Assembly (NCBI GenBank): GCA_946553025.1
Contig: CAMNRM010000004.1
Span: 1 to 64,000 of the forward strand
DNA length: 64,000 bases
Direction: 5' to 3'
From: an uncultured Clostridium sp.
GTDB taxonomy: Bacteria; Bacillota; Clostridia; Lachnospirales; Lachnospiraceae
Shown in pieces: positions 52,226-62,329 of the stretch. Positions within the stretch are counted from its first letter, which is position 1, and every line of letters begins with the position of its first letter. Under the pieces are notes generated by a model. That model was not told the origin of the DNA and did no database searches. It worked only from the letters and a program-made list of their open reading frames with translations. The translations under genes and the position numbers were made by a program.

Positions 52226-53725
52226 ATGAAGAAAAGATTAGGGGGCTGGAAAAGATTGTTTCGGTTAAGTGTGTTTGCAGGTATATTTGCAGGTGTTGTT
52301 TTGCTGACCGGCTGCGGAGAAAAAGAGGGAAGCCCTGAAGAATATTCAAAGGAATTGCTGCAGGATAATAACGAGGAGATGAAGGTTATGGCGACGGAAG
52401 CGGGAGATGGGAATAAAGAACCAGAACCTGAACCCGAACCGGAGCCGGGAGATGAAAATAAAGAATCAGAATCAGAACCAGAGCCGGAAGCGATAAATAT
52501 AGCCCTGGATGATTATGATGCCTGGAGAGCGTTGCTTGAGGAAAATGCTTGTTCGGACGAATTTAATCAGGCTGTTTTGGATTTTTCTTATGAGAGTGCA
52601 AGTAAGGTTTTAGCGGGTGGGGAAGAAAACGGAAATTTCAGCCCGTTAAGCCTTTATTATGCACTGGCTCTTGCGGAATCTGGGGCAAAGGAAGAAACCG
52701 CCAAAGAACTGCTGGGCGTTCTGGGGATGGAGGATAGCAATGCGCTGGCAGGGGAGTGCAGAAAGCTTTACCGGCAGATGTATTACCGGGAACAGAGGCT
52801 GAAAAAAGAGTATAAGGAATATGGCGACGGGGATTTTCAGAGTACGGTTAAGCTGAGAAATTCCCTTTGGTTAAGCAATGCTTTTACCTTCCACCCGTCC
52901 TACCAGGAAGGGGCAGCAAGGGATTTTTATGCCTCCCTCCATTCGGTGGATTTTACGCAGCCGGAAGCGGGAGAGGCGATGGGACAGTGGATTTCCGACC
53001 AGACAAACGGTGTGCTGGCACCTTCGCTTTCTGTCGATCCAAGGACGGCCTTATCGATTATCAACACCTTATATTTTTACGGAAGCTGGGATACAAAGTT
53101 TTCTAAAGAGCGAACCAGGACAGAGGAATTTACCCTGGCGGATAAGACAAAGGTGGAGTGTCCGATGATGAACCGCGAAGAGGAAATGGGGTCATTTTAC
53201 CGGGGGGACGGCTATACATTGTCCTCACTGTATACAAATAACGGCTGTCAGATGGTTGTTCTTCTTCCGGATCGGGATCGGTCAGTGCAGGAGTTTTTGC
53301 AGTCAAAGGATGCTCTGGAAAAGAGTCTGGGGAATGTCAGGCAGCCCGGGGAGGATGAATGGACGAGCGGAAAGGTGATTTGGAAGCTGCCGAAATTTTC
53401 CTTTGGAAGCAGTTATGATTTAATAGAAAGTCTGGGAAAAATGGGGCTGGAAAGGATGTTTGATGGAGAAAAGGCGGATTTTTCCGGGATTTCCGATGAA
53501 AGCTTATGGGTATCGCAGGTTATCCAGGAGAGCCACATCGGGGTTGACGAAGAGGGGATAGAGGGCGCTGCCTATACGATGCTGGCGGTTTGCGGCGCGG
53601 GGATGCCTCAGGATAAGGAAGTCGCCGAAATGATCTGTGACCGCCCGTTTATCTATGGAATCCGGGATGGAAACAGCGGGGCCTGGCTGTTTATCGGGGT
53701 TTGCCAGAATCCGGTTTTGGATTGA
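52226..53725 (+). CDS. Serpin-family lipoprotein
   Basis: 499 residues. A signal peptide ends in a lipobox (VVLLTGC, Cys30), so the protein should be anchored on the outside of the membrane. A Pro/Glu/Asp repeat linker follows (EPEPEPEPEPGDENK). The serpin fold starts near residue 120: GNFSPLSLYYALALAESGAKEETA, ISDQTNGVLAP, LSIINTLYFYGSWDTKF and FDGEKADFSGIS. The reactive-loop hinge reads DEEGIEGAAYTMLAVCG, close to the inhibitory consensus, and the C-terminus has DRPFIYGIRD. It is likely an inhibitor of serine or cysteine proteases. The start at 52226 follows GGGAGGAAATGCG. Confidence 0.92.
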   Translation: MKKRLGGWKRLFRLSVFAGIFAGVVLLTGCGEKEGSPEEYSKELLQDNNEEMKVMATEAGDGNKEPEPEPEPEPGDENKESESEPEPEAINIALDDYDAWRALLEENACSDEFNQAVLDFSYESASKVLAGGEENGNFSPLSLYYALALAESGAKEETAKELLGVLGMEDSNALAGECRKLYRQMYYREQRLKKEYKEYGDGDFQSTVKLRNSLWLSNAFTFHPSYQEGAARDFYASLHSVDFTQPEAGEAMGQWISDQTNGVLAPSLSVDPRTALSIINTLYFYGSWDTKFSKERTRTEEFTLADKTKVECPMMNREEEMGSFYRGDGYTLSSLYTNNGCQMVVLLPDRDRSVQEFLQSKDALEKSLGNVRQPGEDEWTSGKVIWKLPKFSFGSSYDLIESLGKMGLERMFDGEKADFSGISDESLWVSQVIQESHIGVDEEGIEGAAYTMLAVCGAGMPQDKEVAEMICDRPFIYGIRDGNSGAWLFIGVCQNPVLD

Positions 53726-53833
53726 AGCTAAGAAAAGTGAGAAAGAAAAAAGGTTGAAAACGCAGAAAAGAAAAAAAGAATGAAAAGGGAAAGTGAAGAA
53801 AAAGTAAGATAGGAAAGGGGATAAAAGAAACAT

Positions 53834-54256
53834 ATGAGTGACAGGGAATTAATTCAAAAAGCTCTTGAAGCAAGAAAAAACGCTTATTGCCCATATTCGC
53901 ATTTTCAGGTAGGGGCGGCGCTTCTGGCAGGGAATGGTCAGGTGTTTTCAGGCTGCAATATTGAAAATGCCGCCTATGGCCCATCAAACTGTGCGGAGAG
54001 GACGGCGTTTTTTAAGGCGGTCAGTGAGGGCGTTTATGAATTTCTGGCGATTGCGATTGTCGGCGGGTTGGAGGATGCCAGGGAACTGGATTTTTGTGCA
54101 CCCTGCGGAGTCTGCCGTCAGGTGATGATGGAATTTTGCTGCCCGGAAACGTTTCGGATTTTTCTGGCAAGATCTGAGGACGAGTACCGGGAGTACAGTT
54201 TACAGGAACTTTTGCCTATGGGGTTTGGGGCCGGGAATTTAAGAAAGCAGGGATAA
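53834..54256 (+). CDS. cdd: Cytidine deaminase
   Basis: 140-residue zinc enzyme converting (deoxy)cytidine to (deoxy)uridine for pyrimidine salvage. It shows YCPYSHFQVGAALL, GCNIENAAYGPSNCAERTA (zinc Cys and catalytic Glu) and CAPCGVCRQVM (the other two zinc Cys). GGAAAGGGG precedes the ATG. Together with adenosine deaminase downstream it makes a nucleoside salvage pair, now separated by a RhuM-family gene. Confidence 0.97.
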   Translation: MSDRELIQKALEARKNAYCPYSHFQVGAALLAGNGQVFSGCNIENAAYGPSNCAERTAFFKAVSEGVYEFLAIAIVGGLEDARELDFCAPCGVCRQVMMEFCCPETFRIFLARSEDEYREYSLQELLPMGFGAGNLRKQG

Positions 54257-54284
54257 ATGGAATTGTGCTAAACGAGGTGGAATG

Positions 54285-55292
54285 ATGGACAGACAATTTG
54301 AATTTCTACTTTATCAATCCGCAGAAGAAAATGTGTCAGTCAATGCATTGATACAAGATGAAACTATTTGGCTGACGCAGCGGATGATGGGAGAATTATT
54401 TGGTGTTGAGAGCCATACAATCAATTATCATCTGAAAGAAATCTATAAAATAAAAGAATTGAATGAGGAGGCAACTACTCGAAAAATTCGAACGGTTCAA
54501 AAGGAAGGCAGTCGTTCAGTTGAACGTGAACTTTTGTTCTATAATCTGGATGCGATTATTTCTGTAGGTTATAGGGTTAATTCTTGCCGTGCAACGCATT
54601 TTCGCATATGGGCAACGGGTGTTCTGAAAGAATATATGATTAAAGGTTTTGCTATGAATGACGAGCGTCTTAAGCAGGGAAAAGCAGCATTTGGAAAAGA
54701 TTATTTTCATGAGTTATTGGAACGAGTTCGTTCAATTCGTGCAAGCGAACGGCGTATTTGGCAGCAGATTACAGATATTTTTGCAGAATGCAGTGTTGAC
54801 TATGATAAAAATTCTACGATTACGCATGATTTCTATGCTATGGTACAGAATAAGTTTCATTATGCCATTGTAGGACAAACAGCGGCAGAAATAATATATA
54901 CTAAAGTTGACCGAGAAAAAGAACATATGGGACTTACAACATGGAAGAATGCTCCAGATGGACGTATTTTGAAATCAGATGTAGGTATCGCAAAAAATTA
55001 TTTGGAAGAAAAACAAATTCGTCAGCTGGAACGTGCAGTAACAGGATATTTTGATTACATTGAAGATTTGATTGAAAGAGAAAATACTTTCACTATGGAG
55101 GAGTTTGCTGCCAGTGTTAATGAATTTCTGGCCTTTCGAAGATATGATATTTTAAAAGATAAAGGAAGTATTTCAAGGCAAGAGGCGTTGAAAAAAGCAG
55201 AAATGGAATATGCAGCTTTTAATAAGGTACAGAAAATTACTTCAGATTTTGATAAGGAAGTAAAAAAAATGTTGAAAGAGAACAACACTTAG
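54285..55292 (+). CDS. RhuM-family (virulence protein-like) DNA-binding protein
   Basis: 335 residues matching the RhuM family (named after a Salmonella SPI-3 gene of unknown role): WLTQRMMGELFGVESHTINYHL is an N-terminal helix-turn-helix-like segment, then LLFYNLDAIISVGYRVNS, ATHFRIWATGVLKEYMIKGF and a long helical C-terminal half. It is more AT-rich than both neighbours, suggesting insertion between cdd and add. GAGGTGG at 54274-54280 favours ATG 54285 over the adjacent ATG 54282. Often found in mobile islands. Function unknown. Confidence 0.85.
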   Translation: MDRQFEFLLYQSAEENVSVNALIQDETIWLTQRMMGELFGVESHTINYHLKEIYKIKELNEEATTRKIRTVQKEGSRSVERELLFYNLDAIISVGYRVNSCRATHFRIWATGVLKEYMIKGFAMNDERLKQGKAAFGKDYFHELLERVRSIRASERRIWQQITDIFAECSVDYDKNSTITHDFYAMVQNKFHYAIVGQTAAEIIYTKVDREKEHMGLTTWKNAPDGRILKSDVGIAKNYLEEKQIRQLERAVTGYFDYIEDLIERENTFTMEEFAASVNEFLAFRRYDILKDKGSISRQEALKKAEMEYAAFNKVQKITSDFDKEVKKMLKENNT

Positions 55293-55352
55293 TAATACAA
55301 AATATGTAGAAAATTATATTATTTTAAACAAACATAACTAGGAGAATACAAA

Positions 55353-56375
55353 ATGATTGATCTTCACCTTCACTTAGACGGTTCCCTGCCGCCTGCCCTG
55401 CTGATCAAGCTGGCAGAGAAAGAGGGGGTTGTCCTTCCGGGGCGGACAGAAGAGGAGTTAATTCCTTTTTTAACCGCGCCCAGGGACTGCCGGAACTTAA
55501 ATGAATATCTGGAAAAGTTTTCCCTTCCTGTATCCTGTATGCAGTCTGCGGCGACATTAACGGAGGCGGCAAGGGGACTGGCGCATGAACTGGCAGTTCA
55601 GGGCCTTATCTATGCCGAAATCCGCTTTGCCCCGCAGCTTCACCAGCAAAAAGGGCTGACGACAAAGCAGGTGATTGAGGCTGTACTTTGGGGGCTTTGG
55701 CAGGCAGAAAGGGAAGTCCCCTTACTGAAAACAAACCTGATTCTCTGCTGTATGCGTGGGACGGACAATGAAAAAGCCAACGAAGAAACCGTCCGGCTGG
55801 CGGCAGAATTCTTAAAGGGTGAGAATAGTAATGCATCCGGCACATCGAATACTTATCATGCAAAGGTCTGCGCCGTCGATTTGGCCGGGGCGGAAGCCCT
55901 GTTTCCGACGAAGGATTTCTCCGATCTCTTTGCCCTTGCCAGAGAGCTTGATGTGCCGTTTACCATCCATGCCGGGGAGGCGGCAGGGGCGGAAAGCATA
56001 GAAGCCGCCCTTTCCTTTGGTGCCAGGCGTTTAGGGCACGGTGTACGGGTGATAGAAAGTCCTAAACTTTTGGATGAAATCATCGAAAGGCAAATTCCGC
56101 TGGAACTGTGTATGACCAGCAACCGGCAGACGAAGGCATTGCCCGAATCGACGGTCTATCCTCTGCTTTACCTGCTTCGCAAAGGTGCCCTGGTTACGGT
56201 AAATACCGATAACATGACCGTATCCGGGACAACCGTCGCCCATGAATTTGCTGCGCTCAGGGCGATGGGCATGACGGCGCAGGAGGAAAAGCAGCTTCTT
56301 GTAAATGGAATAAAAGTTGCTTTTTTGCCTGAAGCCGAAAAAGAAAAATTAAGAGAAGCAATCCATGCTGTTTAA
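55353..56375 (+). CDS. add: Adenosine deaminase
   Basis: 340-residue zinc TIM-barrel enzyme turning adenosine into inosine. Zinc ligands and active-site residues are visible: DLHLHLDGSLP (HxH), FTIHAGEAAGAESI (His and catalytic Glu), RRLGHGVRVIES (His) and VTVNTDNMTVSGT (Asp). CMTSNRQT is typical. AGGAG precedes the ATG. Ends 16 bases before the convergent PBP gene. Confidence 0.95.
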   Translation: MIDLHLHLDGSLPPALLIKLAEKEGVVLPGRTEEELIPFLTAPRDCRNLNEYLEKFSLPVSCMQSAATLTEAARGLAHELAVQGLIYAEIRFAPQLHQQKGLTTKQVIEAVLWGLWQAEREVPLLKTNLILCCMRGTDNEKANEETVRLAAEFLKGENSNASGTSNTYHAKVCAVDLAGAEALFPTKDFSDLFALARELDVPFTIHAGEAAGAESIEAALSFGARRLGHGVRVIESPKLLDEIIERQIPLELCMTSNRQTKALPESTVYPLLYLLRKGALVTVNTDNMTVSGTTVAHEFAALRAMGMTAQEEKQLLVNGIKVAFLPEAEKEKLREAIHAV

Positions 56376-56391
56376 TGAAAATGAAATTATT

Positions 56392-59178
56392 TTACCGTGA
56401 CCCCGGGCTGCGGTTTATCTCGGTTTTGGGCGGCTGGGGAACGGTGGGCGTATAGCCCGGCCCTAAGCGATCCGATGGCTGTCCGGGGGCTTTCGTTCCC
56501 GGGCGGTTTCCCCGGTTTTCTTCGGAGTCTTCTCCTTCTTCATTACCTTCTTCTCCTTCACCTTCTCCCTCGCCTTCCTCCTCTTCAATAACCGTAGACA
56601 TACTGTTGTGTATGGTGCAGATTCCCGGAATTCCAAATACGGAGTCGTCGGTTTCGCCGGTTTCGTCCTGGGGAAGGGCAAGGCAGACTTCGGTGCGTTT
56701 TTCCGGGCAGAATTCATTCGGGCGCTGGCCGGAGGCGGAACACACGGTGACAACGACATGTTTATCGCAGACTTCGGTGGGGACGGTTCCCTTGGCAAAG
56801 TACTCGGTGTAGGTTGCATTGCCGCGGGGATCGCGGTCGCAGACGCCGCCCACGGCAAGTTTTCCGGATTTCCGGCAGATCACCGAGGTTTCTATACTTT
56901 CGGGAACGGCAAAACCAGGGTCAGGGAGATTTTCATGAACCCGTGTCATAATATTTCGCCATATGGTTTTATGGAAGGATGTCCCGCCGTTATAGGAGGT
57001 TCCGCCGCGAAGCTTCTGGTTATTGTCGCAGCCGCCCCATACACCGGCAGTGTAGTAGGGGGTGTAGCCGACAAACCAGATATCGTTATAGGCGGTTGTC
57101 GTTCCGCTCTTTCCCGCACAGGACATATTGGGAAGGGCAGCGCTGGTGCTGGTGGAATTGACATTCACACCGGGGCGGGAGAACTTTCGGTTGCTCTGCA
57201 TGGATGCGGCCATGGCATCCGTGAGCAGAAAGGCGGTGGAATCTTTTAATACCCGGCGTTTTCTGGTATCGGTCTGGAAAAGTACTTTTCCGTTATGATC
57301 CAAAATCTTGGTAAAAAACTGGGGTTTGATATAATTTCCGCCGTTGGCTATTGCTGCAAAAGAGGACGTTAAATCCAGGTTGGTTACGCCAAGATTCAGT
57401 CCGCCCAGAGCTGTTGCCGGGTTGATATCACTGTTGCTTAACGTGGTAAGGCCCATGTTCTGTCCGTATTCCACGCCAAGCTGCGGAGAACCGGTTTCCA
57501 TCATACAGCGGATGGCCACGATATTCATCGAATAAATAATTCCGTCCCGGATACTCGAATAACCAAGGTAACTCTCGCCGTACCAGTTGCGGAAGGTTTT
57601 ATTCCGGATGGTGTAGGGGGTGTCATAGTATACGGTTCCTAAGGTCGCACCGCAGGCGTCGAGTGCAGGGGCAAAGGCACTGATAACCTTAAAGGTGGAG
57701 CCTGGCTGTCTTGGCGTGTTGGTTGCGCGGTTTAAGGTCAGGCTGGCTGTCTTTTCTCCCCGGCCTCCACAGATGGCTTTCACTTCCCCGGTGGTGTGAT
57801 CCATCAGGACAAAAGAGGTCTGCGGCTGCAGGGTCGTCTGTGCCCGCTCGGCTAATACGGTGTCGGTTTCGGTCAGGCAGTAGGCTTTATAGCGCTCGAT
57901 ATCGGCCATGGCTTCTTCTTCGGAAAGATAAAGCCCGTCAAAGTTATCGTGGAGTTCACTGCGGTGGAAGGCTTCCATATTTTTTTCGGAAAAATGTTCA
58001 GTCGTTCCATCCGCATGGGTTACGGAAAGGCGGTATTCTAAGGAATATTTGGCGGTATCGTAGTTTTCCGGGTTGTTGACTTCTTCATCGACAATCGCCT
58101 GGATGGTCGGGTCCTGCGTTGTGGTGATGGACAGACCGCCGCTGTAGAGGAGGTTGTGCGCCTGGGTTTCGCTGTAGCTCAACTGGTTTATCAGGGTATC
58201 CATCACCTGTTCAATCAGTTCATCCGTAAAGTAGCTGTAGGGAGAAGCGGCCGTTTCCCGGGTAATTAAATCGACATTCTGGATACGGGAATAAACGTCG
58301 TCGGCAAGCGCTTCCTCCTGCTGCTGGCGGGTAATATAGCCCTGCTCCACCATGTACTGGAGGATGATTTTCCGCTTATCCGCATTATTTTCCGGGCTGG
58401 AAATGGGATTTAAGTGGGCAGGATTTTGGGTAATTCCTGCAATAACCGTACATTCGGAGAGGGTGAGATCCGAAACCTCTTTATTAAAATAACGCCTTGC
58501 CGCAACTTTTACGCCCAGGGTGTTGTTTCCAAGGTTAATGGTATTTAAGTAATCGGTGATAATCCTTTTTTTTGCCTCTTCTTCGCTCCCCGTCATTGCC
58601 GTCAGCGTTTTTTCCAGGCGAAGCGCAAGATACTGTTCCTGAAACTTTCGCTCCAGGCGGGCACCGTTGCTGGTTTCCCTGCCGCCTTCAAAGACATTGT
58701 TTTTAATCAGCTGCTGGGTTAAGGTGGAGCCGCCGCCGGCGTAATCATTGGTTAAAACACCGACGACTGCACGGGCGATGGATTTCGGATCAATGCCGTT
58801 GTGCGTCCAGAAACGGGCGTCTTCGATGGCGACAAAAGCATTAATTAAATCCTCGGGCAGTTCTTCATAGGCGGCGGCTTCACGGTTTGAACCGGACATA
58901 ACCAGGGTATCGGTCAGATTTCCCTGGCTGTCATAAACCCTGGTGGCAAAGCCGCTGGGACCAAAACTCAACGGGTCAACATCGGGGGCATTGTCAATAA
59001 TGCCTTTCATTGCCCCAAAACCAATTGAACCGCCGATTAAGATGATAAATAAAAGAAGAATAAAAATAATTTTAATAATGGTTAAAAACAGCCGGCTGGC
59101 ATATTTAGGACCTTTTGCATAAGATTTTTGAATTTTTTGTGTTGTTGCAGAACTTCCGTAATTATAGGATGAATTCAT
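56392..59178 (-). CDS. Class A penicillin-binding protein (PBP1A type)
   Basis: Bifunctional peptidoglycan synthase, 928 residues. A short cytoplasmic N-terminus and membrane helix (~30-55, FLTIIKIIFILLLFIILIGG) precede the glycosyltransferase domain (AFVAIEDARFWTHNGIDPKSI, with catalytic Glu; GGGSTLTQQLIKNN). The transpeptidase has the SxxK Ser in QPGSTFKVI, SMN in YSMNIVAI, and the KSGTT box. The tail beyond ~860 is acidic and Gly/Glu/Pro-rich. GGAGG lies 6 bases before ATG 59178; an in-frame ATG at 59190 is less likely. Faces the adenosine deaminase gene. Confidence 0.95.
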   Translation of the reverse strand: MNSSYNYGSSATTQKIQKSYAKGPKYASRLFLTIIKIIFILLLFIILIGGSIGFGAMKGIIDNAPDVDPLSFGPSGFATRVYDSQGNLTDTLVMSGSNREAAAYEELPEDLINAFVAIEDARFWTHNGIDPKSIARAVVGVLTNDYAGGGSTLTQQLIKNNVFEGGRETSNGARLERKFQEQYLALRLEKTLTAMTGSEEEAKKRIITDYLNTINLGNNTLGVKVAARRYFNKEVSDLTLSECTVIAGITQNPAHLNPISSPENNADKRKIILQYMVEQGYITRQQQEEALADDVYSRIQNVDLITRETAASPYSYFTDELIEQVMDTLINQLSYSETQAHNLLYSGGLSITTTQDPTIQAIVDEEVNNPENYDTAKYSLEYRLSVTHADGTTEHFSEKNMEAFHRSELHDNFDGLYLSEEEAMADIERYKAYCLTETDTVLAERAQTTLQPQTSFVLMDHTTGEVKAICGGRGEKTASLTLNRATNTPRQPGSTFKVISAFAPALDACGATLGTVYYDTPYTIRNKTFRNWYGESYLGYSSIRDGIIYSMNIVAIRCMMETGSPQLGVEYGQNMGLTTLSNSDINPATALGGLNLGVTNLDLTSSFAAIANGGNYIKPQFFTKILDHNGKVLFQTDTRKRRVLKDSTAFLLTDAMAASMQSNRKFSRPGVNVNSTSTSAALPNMSCAGKSGTTTAYNDIWFVGYTPYYTAGVWGGCDNNQKLRGGTSYNGGTSFHKTIWRNIMTRVHENLPDPGFAVPESIETSVICRKSGKLAVGGVCDRDPRGNATYTEYFAKGTVPTEVCDKHVVVTVCSASGQRPNEFCPEKRTEVCLALPQDETGETDDSVFGIPGICTIHNSMSTVIEEEEGEGEGEGEEGNEEGEDSEENRGNRPGTKAPGQPSDRLGPGYTPTVPQPPKTEINRSPGSR

Positions 59179-59202
59179 AAAAGCCTCCAATGCAGAGATA
59201 AA

Positions 59203-59227
59203 AATTACGATTCACACAGGTGTGCGC
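59203..59227. repeat. Dispersed palindromic element, possible left half
   Basis: ATTACGATTCACACAGGTGTGCGC resembles the left half of the complete element (GTTACTGTTCACGCAGGTCTGCG). It lies upstream of the PBP gene. Divergent. Confidence 0.4.
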
Positions 59228-59442
59228 AAAATCTTCTGCTTGTGGTAGTATACCAAAATTTTGCAGTTAATTCAATTCATTATCAAATTTGTAAGATTAT
59301 TTTTGGTTTTTGTTTGGATTTTCATTCGGATAGGATTTACATTTTTTTAAAGATTTGTTAGACTGGGAAAAAGAAAAAGGATGGTGATTGTATATGAACT
59401 ATTTGTACATGAATCATAGGGCGAGGAATAAGGGGGAAGATT

Positions 59443-60093
59443 ATGCCGGAAGTATATCGTATCTGTTATCAGGGCGGAGAGGGAGAGATTGTGGAGAAAA
59501 AGTCCCGGTTTATTGCAACGGTTCGTCCGGTGAAGACGGAAGAGGAAGCCGCAGCGTTTATTGAAGAAATGCGGAAAAAATACTGGGATGCGCGGCACAA
59601 CTGTTATGCCTGGGTGTGCGGGGACAAAAATCAGCAGATGAAATGCAGCGACGACGGGGAACCCAGCCAGACTGCGGGAAGGCCGATGTTAGATGTCCTT
59701 TTGGGGGAAAACCTCCACGATGTCTGTGTAGTAGTGACCCGGTATTTCGGCGGGACGCTTCTGGGAACAGGAGGGCTGGTCCGGGCCTATTCCCAGGCGG
59801 TAAAGGAAGGACTGGCAGCGAGCCGGATTATGGAGCTGCACCTGGGAAGAAAGCTGACTGTGGAAACCGAGTATACGTCCGTGGGAAAAATACAGTATCT
59901 GGCCGGGCAGATGGGGCTGACCGTGCTGGATACGCAGTATACGGATAAGGTAGCCTTTGTTTTGCTGGTGCCGGACGAACAGACGGAAACGGTAAAGAAT
60001 AAACTGACGGAGGCGACGAACGGAAAAGCAGGTATGACATGTTCCGATCCGTTTTATTTTGGGGAGGACGGGAAGGATAAGGTTATTTTCTGA
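59443..60093 (+). CDS. YigZ/IMPACT family protein
   Basis: 216 residues. The N-terminal UPF0029/IMPACT domain shows EKKSRFIATVRPVKTEEEA, AWVCGDKNQQMKCSDDGEPSQTAGRPMLDVL and VVTRYFGGTLLGTGGLVRAY, followed by the smaller C-terminal DUF1949 domain. Function is poorly defined in bacteria; relatives inhibit Gcn2-type kinases in eukaryotes. AGGGGGAAG precedes the ATG. Single gene upstream of typA. Confidence 0.93.
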   Translation: MPEVYRICYQGGEGEIVEKKSRFIATVRPVKTEEEAAAFIEEMRKKYWDARHNCYAWVCGDKNQQMKCSDDGEPSQTAGRPMLDVLLGENLHDVCVVVTRYFGGTLLGTGGLVRAYSQAVKEGLAASRIMELHLGRKLTVETEYTSVGKIQYLAGQMGLTVLDTQYTDKVAFVLLVPDEQTETVKNKLTEATNGKAGMTCSDPFYFGEDGKDKVIF

Positions 60094-60124
60094 ATTTTTC
60101 TGTGAAGTTTTCTTAAAAGTTTTC

Positions 60125-60153
60125 TTGAAATCCTTATTTTCTGGTGCTATACT
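60125..60153 (+). promoter_or_regulatory. Promoter of typA
   Basis: TTGAAA (60125-60130), 17 bases, TATACT (60148-60153). The leader is about 107 bases. Confidence 0.75.
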
Positions 60154-60266
60154 GTAGGACGTGTCTGGTTTTTAAGGAAATTAAAAACATAAACAGAAAA
60201 CAAAAAGAAAGATGAAAAGAGCAGAAATGCATAAAAATTTGGAAATGGAAAGAAGAGTCGGCACGT

Positions 60267-62102
60267 ATGAGAATGAAAAGAGAAGATATAAGGAATATTG
60301 CAATTATTGCCCATGTTGACCACGGTAAGACAACGCTGGTGGATGAACTGTTAAAGCAGAGCGGTGTGTTTCGGGCGAATCAGGAAGTTGTAGAGCGGGT
60401 AATGGACTCCAACGATATCGAGCGGGAGCGGGGAATTACCATCTTAGCAAAGAACACGGCAGTATTTTACAAGGGAACAAAGATTAATATTGTGGACACA
60501 CCCGGACACGCGGATTTCGGCGGTGAGGTGGAACGAGTGTTAAAGATGGTGGACGGTGTGGTTCTGGTGGTGGATGCCTATGAGGGTGCGATGCCGCAGA
60601 CCCGTTTTGTGCTGCAGAAGGCGCTGGAGATGGATCTTCCGGTGATCTGCTGCATCAATAAAATTGACCGCCCCGAGGCAAGACCGGAAGAGGTTGTGGA
60701 CGAGGTTTTGGAACTTTTGATGGATCTGGACGCTTCGGATGAGCAGCTTGACTGTCCTTTTGTCTATGCTTCGGCAAAGGCGGGATTTGCCAAGAAGGAA
60801 TTAAGTGACCCCGAGGAAAATATGGTTCCTCTGTTTGAAACCATTGTGGACTATATTCCGGCACCCGAGGGCGATCCGGATGCTTCGACTCAGGTCTTGA
60901 TCAGTACCATCGATTACAATGAATATGTGGGCCGTATCGGTATCGGGAAGGTGGACAACGGTTTTCTTAAAGTCAACCAGGAGTGTGTTCTGGTGAATCA
61001 CCACGATCCGGATAAGTATAAAAAGATTAAGATTGGAAAGCTTTATGAGTTTGACGGATTAAAGCGGGTGGAGGTTTCCGAGGCAAAGATTGGGTCGATT
61101 GTGGCAATTTCGGGGATTCCGGAGATCCATATCGGCGATACGATCTGTTCTGCGGACAATCCCGATCCGATTCCCTTCCAGAAGATTTCCGAGCCTACGA
61201 TTTCGATGTATTTTATGGTGAATGACAGCCCGCTGGCCGGGCAGGAGGGCAAATATATTACGTCCCGCCATATCCGCGACCGGCTTTTTCGGGAACTGAA
61301 CACGGATGTAAGCCTCAGGGTGGAGGAAACGGACTCTGCGGACTGCTTTAAGGTATCCGGGCGGGGTGAACTGCATCTTTCCGTGCTTATTGAAAATATG
61401 CGCCGCGAGGGCTTTGAGTTTGCCGTGAGCAAGGCCGAGGTTATCTATAAGTACAATGAGCGCAATCAGAAGCAGGAACCGATGGAAATTGCCTATGTGG
61501 ACGTGCCGGAGGAATTTTCCGGTTCGGTTATCCAGAAGCTGACCACCAGGAAGGGCGAACTGATGGGGATGTCGCCCATTGCCCGGGGCTATACCCGCTT
61601 AGAGTTTAATATCCCTTCCCGCGGGCTTATCGGTTATCGCGGGGAGTTTATGACGGATACCAAGGGAAACGGGATTTTAAACACCATTTTTGACGGTTAT
61701 GGGCCGTATAAGGGGGATTTGTCCTACCGTCCCACCGGGTCACTGATTGCCTATGAGTCCGGCGAGTCGATCACCTACGGACTGTTTAATGCGCAGGAGA
61801 GAGGAAGTCTGTTTATCGGGCCCGGCGTTAAGGTCTATGCCGGCATGGTAATCGGGCAGAACCCCAAGGCAGAGGATATCGAGGTCAATGTCTGCAAGAC
61901 CAAGAAGCTGACCAACACCCGTTCCTCCAGCGCCGACGAGGCCCTGCGCCTGGTTCCCCCCAAGGTGATGAGCTTAGAGCAGTGCCTGGAATTTATTGAT
62001 ACCGATGAACTTTTGGAGATTACACCGAAATCTTTAAGAATCAGGAAGAAGATTTTGGATTCGATGTTGAGGAAGAGGGCTTCGTTTAAGAATAAACAAT
62101 AA
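60267..62102 (+). CDS. typA: Ribosome-associated GTPase TypA/BipA
   Basis: Translational GTPase of the EF-G/LepA class that assists 50S assembly and stress adaptation. G motifs: HVDHGKTTL (G1), ERERGITI (G2), [16 protein letters not shown] (G3), CCINKIDRP (G4). The C-terminal half has the TypA-specific [15 protein letters not shown] and the positively charged end LRIRKKILD. 611 residues, full length. A second in-frame ATG two codons downstream (60273) is a possible alternative start. Confidence 0.97.
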   Translation: MRMKREDIRNIAIIAHVDHGKTTLVDELLKQSGVFRANQEVVERVMDSNDIERERGITILAKNTAVFYKGTKINIVDTPGHADFGGEVERVLKMVDGVVLVVDAYEGAMPQTRFVLQKALEMDLPVICCINKIDRPEARPEEVVDEVLELLMDLDASDEQLDCPFVYASAKAGFAKKELSDPEENMVPLFETIVDYIPAPEGDPDASTQVLISTIDYNEYVGRIGIGKVDNGFLKVNQECVLVNHHDPDKYKKIKIGKLYEFDGLKRVEVSEAKIGSIVAISGIPEIHIGDTICSADNPDPIPFQKISEPTISMYFMVNDSPLAGQEGKYITSRHIRDRLFRELNTDVSLRVEETDSADCFKVSGRGELHLSVLIENMRREGFEFAVSKAEVIYKYNERNQKQEPMEIAYVDVPEEFSGSVIQKLTTRKGELMGMSPIARGYTRLEFNIPSRGLIGYRGEFMTDTKGNGILNTIFDGYGPYKGDLSYRPTGSLIAYESGESITYGLFNAQERGSLFIGPGVKVYAGMVIGQNPKAEDIEVNVCKTKKLTNTRSSSADEALRLVPPKVMSLEQCLEFIDTDELLEITPKSLRIRKKILDSMLRKRASFKNKQ

Positions 62103-62115
62103 AATCGTGAAAAAA

Positions 62116-62168
62116 ATAACTCCCCATGCAGAGATCGGATGAAGATAGCTGACGCGGGAGTTTTTGCA
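62116..62168 (+). terminator. Terminator after typA
   Basis: ACTCCC (62119-62124) pairs with GGGAGT (62156-62161), followed by TTTT. The enclosed 31 bases are long for a loop and must fold further. Confidence 0.5.
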
Positions 62169-62329
62169 ATTCCCGGCCCCAATAAAAATTTTGTCGAAAT
62201 TTTTTGGTATGTTTTACTTCCTTTTCTTCATATTTTGGTGTATTCTTGCATAAGATCGCTATGTGCAGCAAAAGAAAAGCTGCCCGGATTAGGCGGTAGC
62301 CAATTGAAAGGAAAGAGGAGAGAAATACA

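Noticed and set aside
56608-57249. 213-codon plus-strand frame within the PBP region
   Set aside because: Opposite strand of the conserved transpeptidase domain; no family resemblance and no ribosome binding site.
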